DNA of 64,000 nucleotides from Rhabdophis nuchalis (Eukaryota > Chordata > Lepidosauria > Squamata > Natricidae), in assembly GCA_039707465.1 (NCBI GenBank), contig CM077648.1:71505619-71569618 (forward strand), read 5' to 3'. Position numbers and translations under genes: made by a program. This document shows positions 1-12,060 of this stretch, in pieces. A model generated the notes under the pieces. It did no database searches. It saw only the letters and a program-made list of their open reading frames with translations, and was not told the origin of the DNA. Numbering within the stretch: position 1 is the first letter of the stretch; the number at the start of each line of letters is the position of its first letter.

Positions 1-82
1 TCGCGGGGCAGGGTCACAGGAATTGGCCTAAGCTCCCTCTGGAACCTTTCCGGGTCCATTAGAAGCCTGGGGCGGAACCTTT
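1..82 (-). mobile_element. L2-type LINE fragment, cut by window edge
   Basis: The reverse complement matches the stretch just after the endonuclease domain in the other L2 copies here (compare 19060-19140: the same run through 'ggttccagagggagctt' and 'ccaattcctgtgaccctgcc'). It is a partial copy running off the left edge, so its full extent is unknown. Confidence 0.8.
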
Positions 83-961
83 AACTATTTTATACTTATC
101 AGTTTCATTGGATAAAATATTTTATTTTGTAAATCTTATTTTTTAATGCTTTGCATAACTATATTTCTAGAATTGTTTATTTGGCTTTTTCTACAAATAA
201 TATTTTATATTATTTAGGATAATTACACACTTTTGTTTTAACTCCTCTTTAAAACCAATATACATTTTACTAAATTCTAGAATTCTTAGTCTCTTAAGTT
301 CCTAATTTCTTAGCTGAATTTTCTGAATTCATGGCTATCTTATTCATTGCCCTTATATCCAGGAATTTGCCCCAGTTTTGCATCTATATTGCAGTCATCA
401 CAATATTTGCCTCAAATTTATTTGAATTGTAATGCCATTAAAAAATTTCAGTGGTTATAAACCATAATCATAATAATTCAATAAAATAAAAATGGCAATA
501 ATTAAGCTACAAACAATAATATAAATAAACTACATGGAACAATAAGAAGATATTCTGGTTAAACGTAATATGCCCTTTACCTTTTACCTATTTACAGATG
601 TCTTATAGAGTGTTAATACTAAAATGTATTTGTTGAGAAGACCTGAGGAATATTAGGCTCCAAATTTTACCTTCTTGCAAAGGATAATATGACGGTCAGA
701 TCTCACAAATGTGTGTTGACTTTTCTGCATAGTGAAAGCTTTGGCTGCCTCACATTCTTTTCACATGGAGTCACCTGCTTGTGTACAACAGCCTTCTAAA
801 AGTTGGGTTGATAGAACAATCCACTGAACCTCTCTAATGTATTAGGATGCAGTCTAGCCATTGGAAAAGTGAATGTACAATGGAAGCTGTATTTGACTAA
901 CAAGCAGTGACAAGATTTTAAATTGAAAAGACGCCTTTTTCCATATTTTATCTTTTTGCAG
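83..961 (+). other. MSRB3 intron, no recognised element
   Basis: AT-rich sequence with no clear ORF, TIR or LINE tail that I recognise. It ends in a polypyrimidine tract and the AG acceptor (960-961) of the first exon seen here. Confidence 0.6.
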
Positions 962-1070
962 GGTCACGTAGGGGAAAAAAGAACAATAAGGTGACTTTTT
1001 CTCATGAAGAACTGAGAAAACGGCTGACACCCTTGCAGTACCATGTTACTCAGGAGAAAGGAACTGAAAG
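962..1070 (+). CDS. MSRB3: MSRB3 exon A (methionine-R-sulfoxide reductase B3), internal coding exon
   Basis: The 109-nt exon lies between a 'ttttgcag' acceptor and a 'gtaagt' donor. It begins with two bases of a split codon and ends with AG of a Ser codon completed in exon B. The reading includes SRRGKKNNKVTFSHEEL then RKRLTPLQYHVTQEKGTE. The RLTPLQYHVTQEKGTE block is the conserved N-terminal part of the MsrB fold and fits MSRB3 better than MSRB2, which has LTPEQFYVTREKGTE there. Known for the family: reduces methionine-R-sulfoxide in proteins, with isoforms in ER or mitochondria chosen by alternative 5' exons. Those 5' exons lie outside the window. I see no damage to the exon. Confidence 0.95.
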
Positions 1071-2875
1071 GTAAGTGGGTAGATGGTAATAAAAAATGGG
1101 GATTCTCCTTATCTTTCATTATGTTGTAATTTTCTCTCAAGTGGTTTCAAGTAATTCTGTTTTAGAAAGCCAAAAACCTGTAGCTTGGGCACTAGGTCAG
1201 CAATTTGATCAATGTAACTTGGTTATTATTAACTTTATTTTATTTTACTTTACTACAACATTTGTTCAAATAGCATAGGTCATTTTTTGTTTTGGGGAAG
1301 GAGATTTGAATTATAGTGGAAATAACCTTTAAGGCAATATTTTTGAAGTGGTCATTGTAAATATCAAAGAGAAAAGAGAATGTGGTATAATTTTTTTCCC
1401 TATTCTGCTTTTTTTGTTGTTTGTTTCTTTTCTTTGAAACTTCCAGGTAGAAAATGTTAATTGTGTCCTTAAGCAGCTTTTATATTCTGATAAAAGGTAA
1501 AGTGAAAGAAAAAAGACAGATAGTTCTTTTTCAAGGATCAAATAATGAATGTAGTTTATTCCATTTGATTCATGAAAAATAGATATCTCTACTAAGATGG
1601 TTTTGAATTCTTTTGATTCACTAAGCTTAACAATATGCTTAAATGTTTAATTTACAATTAATTCATAATATTCTATTTTTAATTAGACTTGCTGAATGAA
1701 GACCTCTGGATGCTAAAGCTCCCTATGCCTCTAGAAATGGACTGTTGATCATGCACTTTCCATGACTTCAGCCAAATAGTTTTCTGTTGTGTGCAAGATT
1801 AGCAATAGTACATAAAAACAGTAAGATATCCGGTCACTTAAAAATAACTGCATAAAAACATACTCCATAAAAAGAATCGAAAGGATAATAAAAGCAAGCT
1901 GTAGAGCCCTTAGATTTCTTGTTAGAGGAACATAGCTGATTTTTATTAGAACAATGACCTCCTAACCCTTTAAATGGTTAACTTAGAAAAGTATCCTTAA
2001 AGCAGTAAAGCTGTTTTTGAATATAAAAATTCCCAACTTTCATCCAACTTGGAATTCAACTCCCCCCCCCAGCATTAGAATTGATTCTTTTAGTAGTATA
2101 ATTACACACTGTCTTTCACTTGTATCTTACACTACTGTATTATTTGATAAGGTATCAGGTAAATAACAACAAATCAAAATGTAATGATAAGAATAAATGG
2201 TTATTTCTTCTCTTTCTTTTTCTAGCTATAATCATCATTTATAAGGGTCTTTTCTCTAAAGTCTTAGTGAGTTACCTGACCTAAGAAAGTTTCATCTGTG
2301 CTAGCCATATGCAATTTTTTAAATTCCATTTTTAAATTATCTTTTATTTTTATGTTTTTTAAATCTGGTTAATGATCAAAATAAAATATTTTTACTTTGG
2401 TTTAACATAAGGTAAATAAAGTATGTTTCTAAAATGTTAATAAGATTAAAAAAAACAATTTTAGTGGAAATTTAAAAACTTAATTGAAAATGTGTTGAAG
2501 AAAAGCTTTTTCATCCAGGAATCATGTATGTTTATACTTTAAATCACAAGCTTATAGTGAATGAAAAGAAATCTTATCCTCAAAGGTTCAGACATGAAAC
2601 AGTAAAGAGAAATTTATATCTCAGCTGTCAAATCTAATCTATAAATCTAGTAGTGGGTAGAGAAAACCAGAGCTTCAGAAAAATCAAGCTCTAAAGAACC
2701 AATTGGGAATAGAAAGTTTCCCCTTTCAGGCTTTTAAAAAGAGGTAATTTCATTTTGTTTGTCTTCTGTATATTTCCCCCCCTACAGGTGGAAAAATTGG
2801 AGCCAGGAAAACTGAAATTTCAATCCCCAGAAATCTTAAAACTGGAGATCCAGGAGAAATTCTAACAGTATAGGG
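1071..2875 (+). other. MSRB3 intron, no recognised element
   Basis: AT-rich intron sequence with a C-run near 2065 and several A/T homopolymers. Short ORFs here (for example 1096-1278) show no family resemblance and no coding pattern. I cannot assign any transposon. Confidence 0.55.
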
Positions 2876-2990
2876 CAGGGATGTCAAGCTCGCATTGTCA
2901 TGGCAGCATCACGTGACATATCAGGACTTTTCCCCCCCTCGCTAAACCGGGCCAATGCATGATGCATCTGGGCCATGTTTGACACCCCTG
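2876..2990 (+). mobile_element. hAT-type MITE, 115 bp
   Basis: The termini are 'cagggatgtcaagctc' and 'tttgacacccctg', imperfect inverted repeats of the CAGGG...CCCTG hAT kind. Flanking 8-bp sequences are gtataggg (2868-2875) and gtctagga (2991-2998), matching at 6 of 8 positions, as expected for an aged 8-bp TSD. There is no coding capacity. A related copy lies at 36590-36708. Confidence 0.7.
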
Positions 2991-2998
2991 GTCTAGGA

Positions 2999-3619
2999 CA
3001 GCGATGGCGAACCTTTTTTGGCTCATGTGCCATAAGCAGGGGAGCGCAGAGGAGTCGTGCATGGGCGTGCCACACCCATAATGCAACGGGTGACCCCCAG
3101 TGCACATGCGCGCATGATGGGTATGACCCCCCATTTTTTACATGCTTTTTTTCGCCCTCCCCAGACTCCAGAGGCTTTATAGGAGCCTGGGGAGGGCAAA
3201 AACAGCCTCCCTGCCCCCCCGGAGGATTTAGGAGCTTCCCTGAAGCCTCCAGAGCGCAAAAAACTGGCCCTACAGGCAAACCGGAAGTTCAGGAACAGAC
3301 TTCTGGTTTGCTCATAGGGCCGGTTTAAGCCCTCTGGAGCCTTCGGGGGCCTTCTGGAGGCTTCCCTGAAGGCTCCAGAGGACAAAAAATGACCCTATGA
3401 ACAAACCGGAAGTCCTTTCCTGAACTTCCATTTTGCCCTTAGGGCTGTTTTTTTGCACTCTGGAGGCTTCAAGGAAGCTCCTGAAACCTCCGGAGGGCCT
3501 GTGGGGGAAGCTATTTTCGCCCTCCCAAGGCCTCTGGAGCCTGGGGAGGGTGAAAAATGGCCTGAAAAAAAGGCTAATATGTGTCAACTGTCAACTGTGC
3601 CATAGGTTCACCATCCCGG
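2999..3619 (+). mobile_element. hAT-type MITE, long version with internal repeats
   Basis: It starts 'cagcgatggcgaacc' and ends 'ggttcaccatcccgg'. The 8-bp flanks are gtctagga (2991-2998) and gtctaggg (3620-3627). The interior holds several imperfect copies of a self-complementary motif around 'ggctccagaggctttatagg' and 'gccctccccag'. Shorter relatives sit inside CR1 at 15921-16257 and 40477-40806. It abuts the MITE at 2876-2990 and shares a TSD copy with it. ORFs in the interior are repeat artefacts. Confidence 0.75.
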
Positions 3620-3847
3620 GTCTAGGGGATAGGAGCACCAGATCCGTATTGGCATTTTTCAAAAACAAAATTAGGAAAATGATTTGAGATCAGCATCTAT
3701 ACAATTTATTCTACCTATAAATGCAAAAGTTATTTCTATATTGGAAGCAGCTTCTGAGATTAAAAAAACTAATAAATCTAAACCTAAATTTGCAGAGTTA
3801 TGGTTAAACTTCCCAAAATCTGCAAAAACTATAAAACACATTACTTT

Positions 3848-4196
3848 ATAGATAGTCCTTAATTTATGACTGGTCACTTAACAACCATGCAATGGCCTGG
3901 AATAGATGCTTCATGGCTTGTAAGGCACTTCTGGCCATCATAAAATGTAACGTTATACCTACTTCTCACAGTCATATGACTGCATTTCAGAGCTTGTGAA
4001 CCATCTCTATAGTTATAACCTCCTGCAGCCATGAGATGTTTTCTGCTGGTTTCTGCAAAAATTGCCCATTTAGAAGAATGTGTTTGCACTTATAGTGACA
4101 GGTTCCCTTAATGACCATGATGATTTCACTTAATGACTGCTGCAAAAATATCATAAAATTGGGTTCATGGTTGTCAGTGCCTCAGCTTAACTATCC
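3848..4196 (+). mobile_element. Degenerate TIR DNA transposon related to 46757-47153
   Basis: Phrases such as 'gatagtccttaatttatgac', 'ggtcacttaacaacc' and 'cttaatgactgctgcaa' recall the better preserved element at 46757-47153 ('gtagtctttgacttacaacc', 'gttgttaagtgaattactgc'). It is heavily mutated and its right boundary is vague. No transposase ORF. Confidence 0.45.
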
Positions 4197-4366
4197 TAAC
4201 AATTTATGAGTAGACATTCAGTGCCAATAGCATTTGAAAGCCAGTAACTGTAGTTGATTATTTCTTATCTCTTTCATTTTGCATAAGTTTGCCTCGCCCA
4301 AAAGAAAATAGAGTTATGAGGTTGTAAGTATGCATACCAAATAATTATTTCTGTCTTGTGCTCTAG

Positions 4367-4444
4367 TGCCTTTGAAGGAGAATATACATATAATAAAGCC
4401 ATTGGAATATACAAATGTGTTGTTTGTGGAAGTCCTTTATTCAA
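4367..4444 (+). CDS. MSRB3: MSRB3 exon B, carries the first zinc CxxC
   Basis: The 78-nt exon follows 'gtgctctag' and precedes 'gtaagt'. Its first base completes the Ser codon of exon A. It then reads AFEGEYTYNKAIGIYK and CVVCGSPLF, ending with AA of a Lys codon. CVVC is one of the two CxxC pairs that bind structural zinc in MsrB proteins. The match to vertebrate MSRB3 (AFEGEYTHHK..GIYKCVVCGTPLFK) is close and the phase links exons A and C exactly. The catalytic Cys lies in a later exon not in this window. Confidence 0.95.
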
Positions 4445-4698
4445 GTAAGTAAATTGAACAAAATAAATGTGCAGTTTGTGATATTTGACTAGTTTGGGAA
4501 AACATTACTCTTCGATTGTAGTTACTAGACAGAAGTGGGTAGATGTAATCTGTTCTTTTAAGCAATGTTGGCTTAGAATTCTGGATGCTTTGGTCAAGGG
4601 CAGAAACTATCAGAGGTAGGGAGTCCCTCAAATAACCCGATCTATGCCTTGAATATTTTTAACAATAGTAATCTACTCTTTAATTACAGAGTTGAGTA

Positions 4699-4771
4699 TA
4701 ATAATAATAATAATAATATTTAATATTTGTAAACCGCTCCCTCTCCCCATAGGGACTCCCGGGGCGGAGTA
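4699..4771 (-). mobile_element. L2 3' terminus with (ATA)n tail
   Basis: An (ATA)n run is followed by 'aaaccgctccctctccccatagggactcccggggcgg' in pieces. This is the reverse complement of the conserved L2 end seen elsewhere ('ccgagtccctgtggggagaggg'). Only about 70 bp of the 3' end is present, typical of severe 5' truncation. Confidence 0.75.
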
Positions 4772-6281
4772 TACAGAGTACTGACTTTAGTTGTAATTAT
4801 AATTAAAACTAATTGTATCAAATTTGATGCCTTGATCAGTGATGAAGTGGCTAAGGTCCAAATTGTGTACTCAGTGGTGGACAATGTTTTTGCTTACATT
4901 ACTTGATTGAAAAAGGCATACTCAAAATTGGCCTTTCACACCTTTAAATCAGCATTCAACTTCTTCTCTCTGACATTGTTATTGAGAAATCTTTCAGATA
5001 CATAAATCGACATGCAACTTTTCATAATCCAACAGTTGTCTTCAGACATTTAACTCAAAATGAGGTGTAACACTCAGGAAATGTTCTTGAATACTGTTTG
5101 CATTGAGAGTGTGGTGGGACAGTGAGAGTATATTTTGAGCCCCCAATTTATTCATATAATTGAATTCCTAGATTCACTAGATTTCCACGCATCTAAGACT
5201 GTGGGTAGGAATATATTATTCTGTTTGGGCAACATAACAATTATTTCCTGTATACATCTTATGCTAAAACTTGTAGTAAGGATCATTGTCTATTACTGCA
5301 TCCTAAACAGGCTGGAACTAAAATTACCAGGAATCTAACATTATGCTTTTGCCAAGTACAGAATACTTTGGTATGAATACTGTACAAAGTAGGAGGAGCA
5401 ATATACAATACATATCAGGTTTCTAGTATATTATGTTCTATGTTTATTAATCAGTTTGATATGGGAAAATGGGAAAGAATGAGAGGGAGCACCAATATCA
5501 GCTGTGGGCAGGGATTCTCTTATAGCCTAATTTAACTCACAATTGAGAGTTGAAATTGTGATGAAAAATGTAGGGAGATAAGTAACATTGCATCCTTGGA
5601 GGAAAGGAATCATAAATCCTAACAAATACATAATAATTGTGCCCTGCCACTAAGGCTGCCCATCATTTTGTGCATTATTCATAAAATAATATTCATATCC
5701 CTTTATAATAGATGAGTTAAAAGATAATTTATTTTTGTTCCTTTGCCATTAACTAGTATACTGCATTTTTGTAATTATCTGTTTCAAAACCAAATAAGTA
5801 ACAATAGCTAATTAGTTCTCCATCTAGAGCCAGATTCTGAATGCCTTTTCTAATCTGTTTGTCATATTCCATATTTGCTTTTAATACATTTTTGTATTTA
5901 AAATGCAGCACTTCCATGCTAATATGTGTATTACATTTCTAGCAGCAGAATTACACTACCAGGCCTTCAACCGAGAAGGGCATTCAGTTGACATGGATAT
6001 TGATTTTGTATTGCTATATTCCTGTTATTTAGGATTATTAAAATTAGTTGAATGTTTGCTATTTGTAAATTGTGGAACATACTGATATTTCTCTGGAAAT
6101 GTCATGGAAAGAAATAACATGTTCTGGTTAGGTTGAAATGATGATAGAATGTTAGCTTTTTATAATTTAATCACATCAAATATGTATATATTGATTGAAA
6201 GAATCTGCCCTTTCCTGGGGACTGGGAGAATTTCCTTTGAAAATACTCATTCTAAAGTAACATACATAAAGTAACAAAACG
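4772..6281 (+). other. MSRB3 intron, no recognised element
   Basis: AT-rich intron with short incidental ORFs (5135-5338, 5903-6085) that resemble no protein I know. No TIR pair, LINE tail or SINE boxes were spotted. Confidence 0.55.
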
Positions 6282-6514
6282 TAAGCTGCGGGGATTTTTA
6301 GCTAGTTTTTTAATTCGGGTTTTAAGGGGTCCCAGGGTGGCGGGTGGGTGTATTTATTCCGGCGTAACCAGACAGATTGCTAGATCAGCCGAGGGTGGCG
6401 ATGTGGAGGGTAGAGGGTCCGACACAGACAGGGGGACAAGGGTCGATTCCATAGAGGGCCTTCCCATCAGGACGGTCCTGGGGAGGGGTAGGTACGATGG
6501 GAGTCGGGGGCCGT

Positions 6515-6946
6515 GTTTATTTATTTATTTATTTTATTAAATTTATACCCCGCCCTTCTCCTTGTTAGGACCCAGGGCGGTGCACAGGCATTATATAAAA
6601 CCATAAATACAATATACATCAATTAAAAATATATTAAATTAATTCACCCGTGCTAAAACCCGTTATTAAAACCGTAACCAAATTATAATTTATATTTAAA
6701 AGTCAGAAGCGGGGGGCTATCCTAGGCCGGCTTGTTGGAATAAGTACGTCTTAAGACGTTGGCGGAAGAGGCGGAGGTCCGAGGTAGTGCGAAGGTCGGG
6801 GGGTAGGTCGTTCCAGAGGGCCGGGCCCGCCACAGAGAAGGCTCTTCCCCTGGGTGTCGCCAGCTGGCATCGCCCAGCCGACGGCACCCGGACTAGGCCC
6901 GCTCTGTGGGAGCGGAGCGGACGAAGGGATGTATGGGGCAGGACAG
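6515..6946 (-). mobile_element. L2 3' end nested in the 5'UTR of L2 copy 1
   Basis: It starts with a (TTTA)n run and 'aaatttataccccgcccttctcc', the reverse complement of the L2 3' end. It continues through the complement of the C-terminal RT coding region ('ggtcgttccagagggccggg', 'cacagagaaggctcttcccc'). It stops near 6946, after which the host L2 resumes. On the + strand it happens to be open and fuses with the host L2 reading frame. Confidence 0.85.
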
Positions 6947-6989
6947 TGGGACAGTGTCAACTGTCAGGGGGGGAATACCCACTGTTTAC

Positions 6990-9890
6990 AAGCGGTCGCC
7001 CGCCCTGCCCCCCTGAGCTCCTCCCGCAACCTAGGAGGTTGGGAATCACAGAGCCTGGGCCCCAGACTGATGCTGTGCAACACCAGGTCCGTGGTGAATA
7101 AGGCCCCCCTCATTTACGACCTAGTTTCGGAGGGGGAACCGGACCTGGTGGGTATCACGGAAACCTGGCTGGGGCACGAGGGAGGTGTACCCCTCGTAGA
7201 AATGTGCCCACCAGGTTACCTGGCACTCCATCGGCCCAGGGCCCAGGGTAGGGGTGGGGTGGCGGCGGTTATTATTAAGGAAGGTCTTAAGCCAAAGGAG
7301 ACCACTGTGCCCCAGGTAGTTGGGTGTGAATCCCTGTGTGTGAAGTGGGGCCACGGGAGGCAGTTGGGCCTGCTGGTTGTGTACCTGGCTCCCCACTACA
7401 TATCAGAGGCCCTACCCGAGCTCCTCGAGGTGATCACCGAGGTGGCGGTTGACACCCCCAGACTTTTAGTCATGGGGGATTTCAACCTGCCATCATTAGG
7501 CGAGGCATCTGAGGTGTCTCGGGAGTTCATGGCCTCCATGACGGCCATGGACCTGACCCAAGTAATTCAGGGCCCCACGCACACAGGGGGAAACACGCTA
7601 GACCTAATTTTTGCCTCCGGTCAGTGGTTGACTGATCTAGGAGTAGGGGAATTAATCATCGAAACCCTGTCATGGTCAGATCACTCTCTCCTTCGGCTTG
7701 ACTTCCCAACCGCTACACCCCACCGTGGGGAGGCGGAGCCTGAGATACCAAGATGGTTCCGCCCCAGGCACCTGATGGACCCAGAGAGGTTCCAGACGGA
7801 GCTTGGGCCTATACCTGTGGCCCTAACCAACGACTCGACTGAGGACCTAGTGGCCTCATGGAATAGTGCGGCCATGGGGGCCTTGGACCGGGTCGTGCCC
7901 TTGCAGCCTCTCACACGGCGCCGATCCACCCTGGCCCCTTGGTTCTTTGAGGAGCTAAGGGTGATGAAGCACCGCAAGAGACGCCTGGAGAGCATTTGGA
8001 GATCCACTCGCTCCAAATCCGACCGAATACGGGCTAGGTCCCACTTGAGGTCCTACCTAGTGGGGATAAGAGCGGCGAAACGTAGTTACCTCGGCACTCT
8101 TATCGCATCCGCAGATAACCGCACTGCCGCCCTGTTCAGAGTGACCCGCTCCCTTCTTCAGCAGGGGCCGCGGGAACCTCCTTTGCAGGGCAGAGCAGAG
8201 GAATTTGGAGATTATCTGCAGGATAAAATCGCTCGGACCCGGGACGAGTTGGCCTCCACTGAGATAGATCTGGGCGGACCATCTGAGGCGGGTCTTGAGA
8301 CTGTTTTATGGGACGAGTTCGACTTTGTTACCTCCGAAGACATGGACAGGTTGCCGAGGCGGCTGAATGCCACCACATATTTATTGGACCCGTGTCCCTC
8401 CTGGCTGGTACTGGCCTCCTGGGAGGTTACACGAGGCTGGCTCCAGGAAATAGTCAACGCTTCTTTGAGTGAGGGGTTCTTGCCGGCCGCCTTGAAAGAG
8501 GCGGTGGTGAGATCCCTCCTCAAGAAGCCTTCCCTGGACCCAGCATTGTTAACTAATTATCGTCCGGTCTCCCACCTTCACTTTCTTGCGAAGGTTGTTG
8601 AGAATGTGGTGGCACAGCAGTTCCCTCGGCACCTGGAGGAAACTGCTTATCTAGACCCGCGCCAGTCCGGCTTCCAATCTGGGCATAGTACCGAGACGGC
8701 ATTGGTCGCGTTGGTGGATGATCTCTGGAGGGCCCGAGATAGAGGTTACTCCTCTATCTTGGTCCTGTTAGACCTCTCAGCGGCTTTTGATACCATCGAC
8801 CATGGTATCCTATTGCACCGACTGGGGGGGGGGTTGGGATTGGAGGGCACTGTATTACAGTGGTTCTTCTCCTACCTCTCCGGTCGGTCGCAATTCGTGT
8901 TGACGGGAGGGCAGAGGTCGACGTCAAGGCCCCTAACGTGTGGGGTCGGTCCTCTTGCCCCTCCTGTTCAACACCTATATGAAGCCGTTGGCTGAGATCA
9001 TCCGTGGTTGTGGGGTAGAGTACCATCAGTACACTGATGATACTCAGCTGTACATATCTACCTCCAACCACCCCAACGATGCCGTCGAAGTGATGTCCCG
9101 GTGTCTGGAAGCCGTGCGGGTCTGGATGGGGGTTAACAAACTTCGGCTCAACGCATCCAAGTCCGAGTGGCTGTGGTTCCTGGCATCCCGGTACAACAGC
9201 TGATTCCATCGCTGGTCATCGGGGCGAGTCACTAGCCCCCGTGGAAAGGGCTCGCAACGTAGGCGTCCTCCTGGACTCACGCCTATCCTTGGATGACCAT
9301 GTGACGGCCGTGACCAGGGGGGCTTTTTACCAGGTCCACCTGGTACGCCTGTTGCACCCCTTTCTTGACCGGGACGCCCTCCGCACTGTCACTCAAGAGC
9401 TCGTCACGTCCCGCCTAGACTACTGTAACACTCTCTACATGGGGCTCCCTTTGAGGTGCATCCGGAGGCTCCAGTGCAGAACGCGGCCGCGCGGGGGATT
9501 TTGGGAGCCTCACAATGCTCCCATGTAACACCTCTCCTGCGTGAGCTGCACTGGCTGCCGGTGGCCTTCCGGGTGCGCTTCAAGGTGCTTGTCACCATCT
9601 TTAAATTGCTCCATGGCACGGGGCCTAGTTACCTACGGGACCGTCTCCTGCCACACACCTCCCACCGACCGATCCGCTCCCACAGGGAGGGCCTCCTCAG
9701 GGTGCCAACCGCCGGTCAATGCCGGCTGGCAGTGCCCAGGGGAAGGGCCTTCTCTGTGGCAGGTCCAGCCCTCTGGTACGACCTACCCCCCCCCCCGAAC
9801 TTTGCACCATCACGGACCTTCCCCTCTTTCGCCGCTCACTTAAGACATATTTCTTCCACCAAGCCGGTCTAGCTTAGAGCTTAGAGCTCA
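6990..9890 (+). pseudogene. L2 ORF2 (endonuclease-RT), broken
   Basis: The genuine L2 frame starts around 7000 and is open to 8995. Upstream codons back to 6854 belong to the antisense L2 insert, so a start there is spurious. The endonuclease part shows LVGITETWLG and LLVMGDFNLPS; the RT part shows LLDLSAAFDTIDH and, in the next frame, YTDD (near 9032) where other copies have YADD. Near 8945 about ten bases present in other copies ('ttcctcaggg') are missing, shifting the frame. More shifts occur near 9200 and 9480. The end reads RAFSVAGPALWYDLPP. The product would be a target-primed retrotransposition protein; this copy is dead. Confidence 0.85.
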
Positions 9891-10518
9891 GATTAGACAT
9901 AATTTTAGCAAATTAGTAAATGGATATTAGAATTTTATTAATGGGAATATTTTTAGCACAGGTTACTTAATTTAATTCATTTTAAAATTGTTACTGTATT
10001 TATTGTTGTTTGTTGGTATGATTTTTAATTTCCTGTGCACCGCCCTGAGTCCATCTCGATGGAGATAGGAGCGGTATATAAATCAAATAAATTGAAATTG
10101 AAATTGAAACATGGTCTTTATAGTTAGAAGCTTTAAATATAAAATGATAATTGTTTTTCTTATCTTCTGTCCCATATACAGGCATACCCCAATAGTTTTT
10201 ATCTATATAAATAAAAATGTAAAATAGTTTGTACGAATCCACTAATCTCAAAAACTACTGCACCGATTTACCTCAATTTTTCACACAATGTTCACAAGGA
10301 CTTCGGATAATAGAATACCAACTCATTTTGTGCCTAGCACATGTGTGTCATGTGCAAGGTACACAAATGTAAAATGTACCCACTGAAAATCCCTGTAACT
10401 CCTCCCACCTGGCATTTCCAACAGTCAGTTCCTCAAAAAGACTGTATTCTTAGGGCCAAAAAGGCACTGAGATAGCAAACTCCCAAGTGGCCCATAGAGA
10501 GAGAGAGAGAGGAAGTAA

Positions 10519-10572
10519 TACAGTTTTTATTTTATTTTATTAAATTTATACCCCACCCTTCTTGTAAGGACC
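10519..10572 (-). mobile_element. Very short L2 3' tail inside Helitron 1
   Basis: The reverse-complement L2 end ('attaaatttataccccacccttc') is inserted at the 'cagttt/aataaaag' point where the Helitron meets its CR1 segment. A different L2 tail sits at the same motif at 15649-15706. Confidence 0.7.
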
Positions 10573-10811
10573 CTTCTTTAACAAAAAGATGGACTAAGGG
10601 TGACATGATAGCAGCTTTCCAATATCTCAGAGGCTGCCACAAAGAAGAGGAAGTCAAGCAATTCTCCAAAGCACATGAGGGCAGAACAAGAAGCAATGGG
10701 TGGAAACTAATCAAGGAGAGAAGCAACTTAGAACTGAGGAGAAATTTCCTGACAGTTAGAACAATTAATCAGTGGAACAGAAGTTGCCTCCAGAAGTTGT
10801 GAATGCCCCGA

Positions 10812-11173
10812 TGTCAGCCTTTGCTTTTGCTTGCTTCGGCTGTCATATTGTAACCGGGGGGGGGGGGGGGGATTTGTGTTGCTGGGTTACAAGTGTACAG
10901 GAGAGAGGGATATGGCCACGGACTGTTATCACCTCGGCTAATGGTCTGCATTCCATTCTGATGATGACCCTGGGCAGGAGATACACCTGATGTCGTGAAC
11001 GGCTTTGCATTGGACAATATGCTGGGGTCAAGAGACGAAGGGAGGGTTATGCTTGTTTCATTCCTTGCTTGACTTTCGCTGCAGTCTTATTATATTCAGT
11101 AAAAGTAACCTTAAACTTTCCAAATGAGTTTGAGCGTGGTCTTTCCTGATTTATGATGGAAGCAGATCTGACA
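10812..11173 (+). repeat. 5' LTR of the chromovirus
   Basis: 362 bp, TG...CA ends. It contains a long G-run (about 10857-10872) and 'tattatattcagtaaaagt' near the 3' side. It lacks a block of roughly 25 bases ('gatacgtgtgttgcgcgcc' and neighbours) that the 3' LTR has near 15320-15345. Confidence 0.9.
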
Positions 11174-11229
11174 AAAAGCAAGGAATCTAACATTCGCTCG
11201 TCTCTGAGTTAATAGCTTCAGCAGCGAGC

Positions 11230-12060
11230 GAGATAAAACCAAAAACTTCAAACAATGTCGGATGCAGAGAACAAAGAATTACTGGGAGCCGCTGCGGCCG
11301 ATATAGCCTTCCGCCTCATTACAGACATCCATGACTGTAAACCCAAAGATAAAAGGTCAGTTACTGAACTCAATGGATGTTAATTTAGACGGTGAAGAAA
11401 AATCTGATGATAAATCAGTTCATCACCGAAGGTCCGAGGGAGTGGGGAGAAAAGAAATTTTTGAAGAAACCCCTTGGGGAGTAAATACTAGACGCAGATG
11501 GGCCCACTCCCCTCCTGTTTCCTGGGAAATGCCAGAAGAGGAATTTCTTCTAAGACAACAAGCACAGAAATTAATTGCAGAAGCTGATGAGATGAAACAC
11601 AGCAGAGAACGCATCAGAGAAATCAAGGGAAAAGGGGCCCTCGACCCTCGGGATTGGTTGTTGCCAAGGAGGGAGGAAGTAAAACCCCAATTGGGAGGAA
11701 CCCCTACCCAGAAAGAGGAGCACACACAGCTCCCAGCGACAGCAAGGGCGGTTGGTTATGTTGAAGGGTGGTTTCTCCCCCCCCCCCACGCTGTAGAAGG
11801 GAAGCAAGCCCCCCCACCCGCAGAATGACTACCCCCCCCCCCGGGAGTGAAATTTGGAGGTGATCCTAAGGAATTGGGGTGTTTCCTACTACATGTCAGA
11901 AATGTAAGGCAAGCCGCATTTGAATTGCCAGATGATGATAGCAAAATTAGGATTGTTTGTCTGGCACTAGAGGGCAGAGCTTCTGATTGGATGGTAGCTT
12001 TGCACAATGATAACTCCCCTCTGATGAGAAATTTTGACAGATTTATGTTCGACCAAGTGG
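11230..12060 (+). pseudogene. Chromovirus gag remnant
   Basis: Two open stretches (11331-11828 and the start of 11847-13229) read as charged and then capsid-like sequence (KFGGDPKELGCFLLHVRN, CLALEGRASDWMVALHND), as in Ty3/Gypsy capsid. C-runs near 11780 and 11833 probably mark slippage between frames. The second ORF passes straight from capsid-like sequence to pol. No CCHC knuckle and no protease DTG/DSG motif is seen, so the 3' half of gag and the protease appear deleted. Confidence 0.75.

Larger units (their letters stand above)
6282..10109 (+). mobile_element. L2-type LINE copy 1, long, 5'UTR partly present
   Basis: It begins in the L2 5'UTR ('ttttttaattcgggttttaaggggtc', compare 18084-18110), runs through endonuclease and reverse transcriptase, and ends with the L2 3' motif 'ctgtgcaccgccctgagtcc'. 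A tail of 'attgaa' units follows near 10088-10109. A minus-strand L2 end is inserted in the 5'UTR (6515-6946). The clade is inferred from the C-terminal RT signature ([32 protein letters not shown]), which is L2/CR1-group like; L2 is the best guess. Confidence 0.85.

Noticed and set aside
2884..3587. Overlapping ORFs of 78-131 codons on both strands
   Set aside because: They fall entirely within two hAT MITEs with internal inverted repeats.
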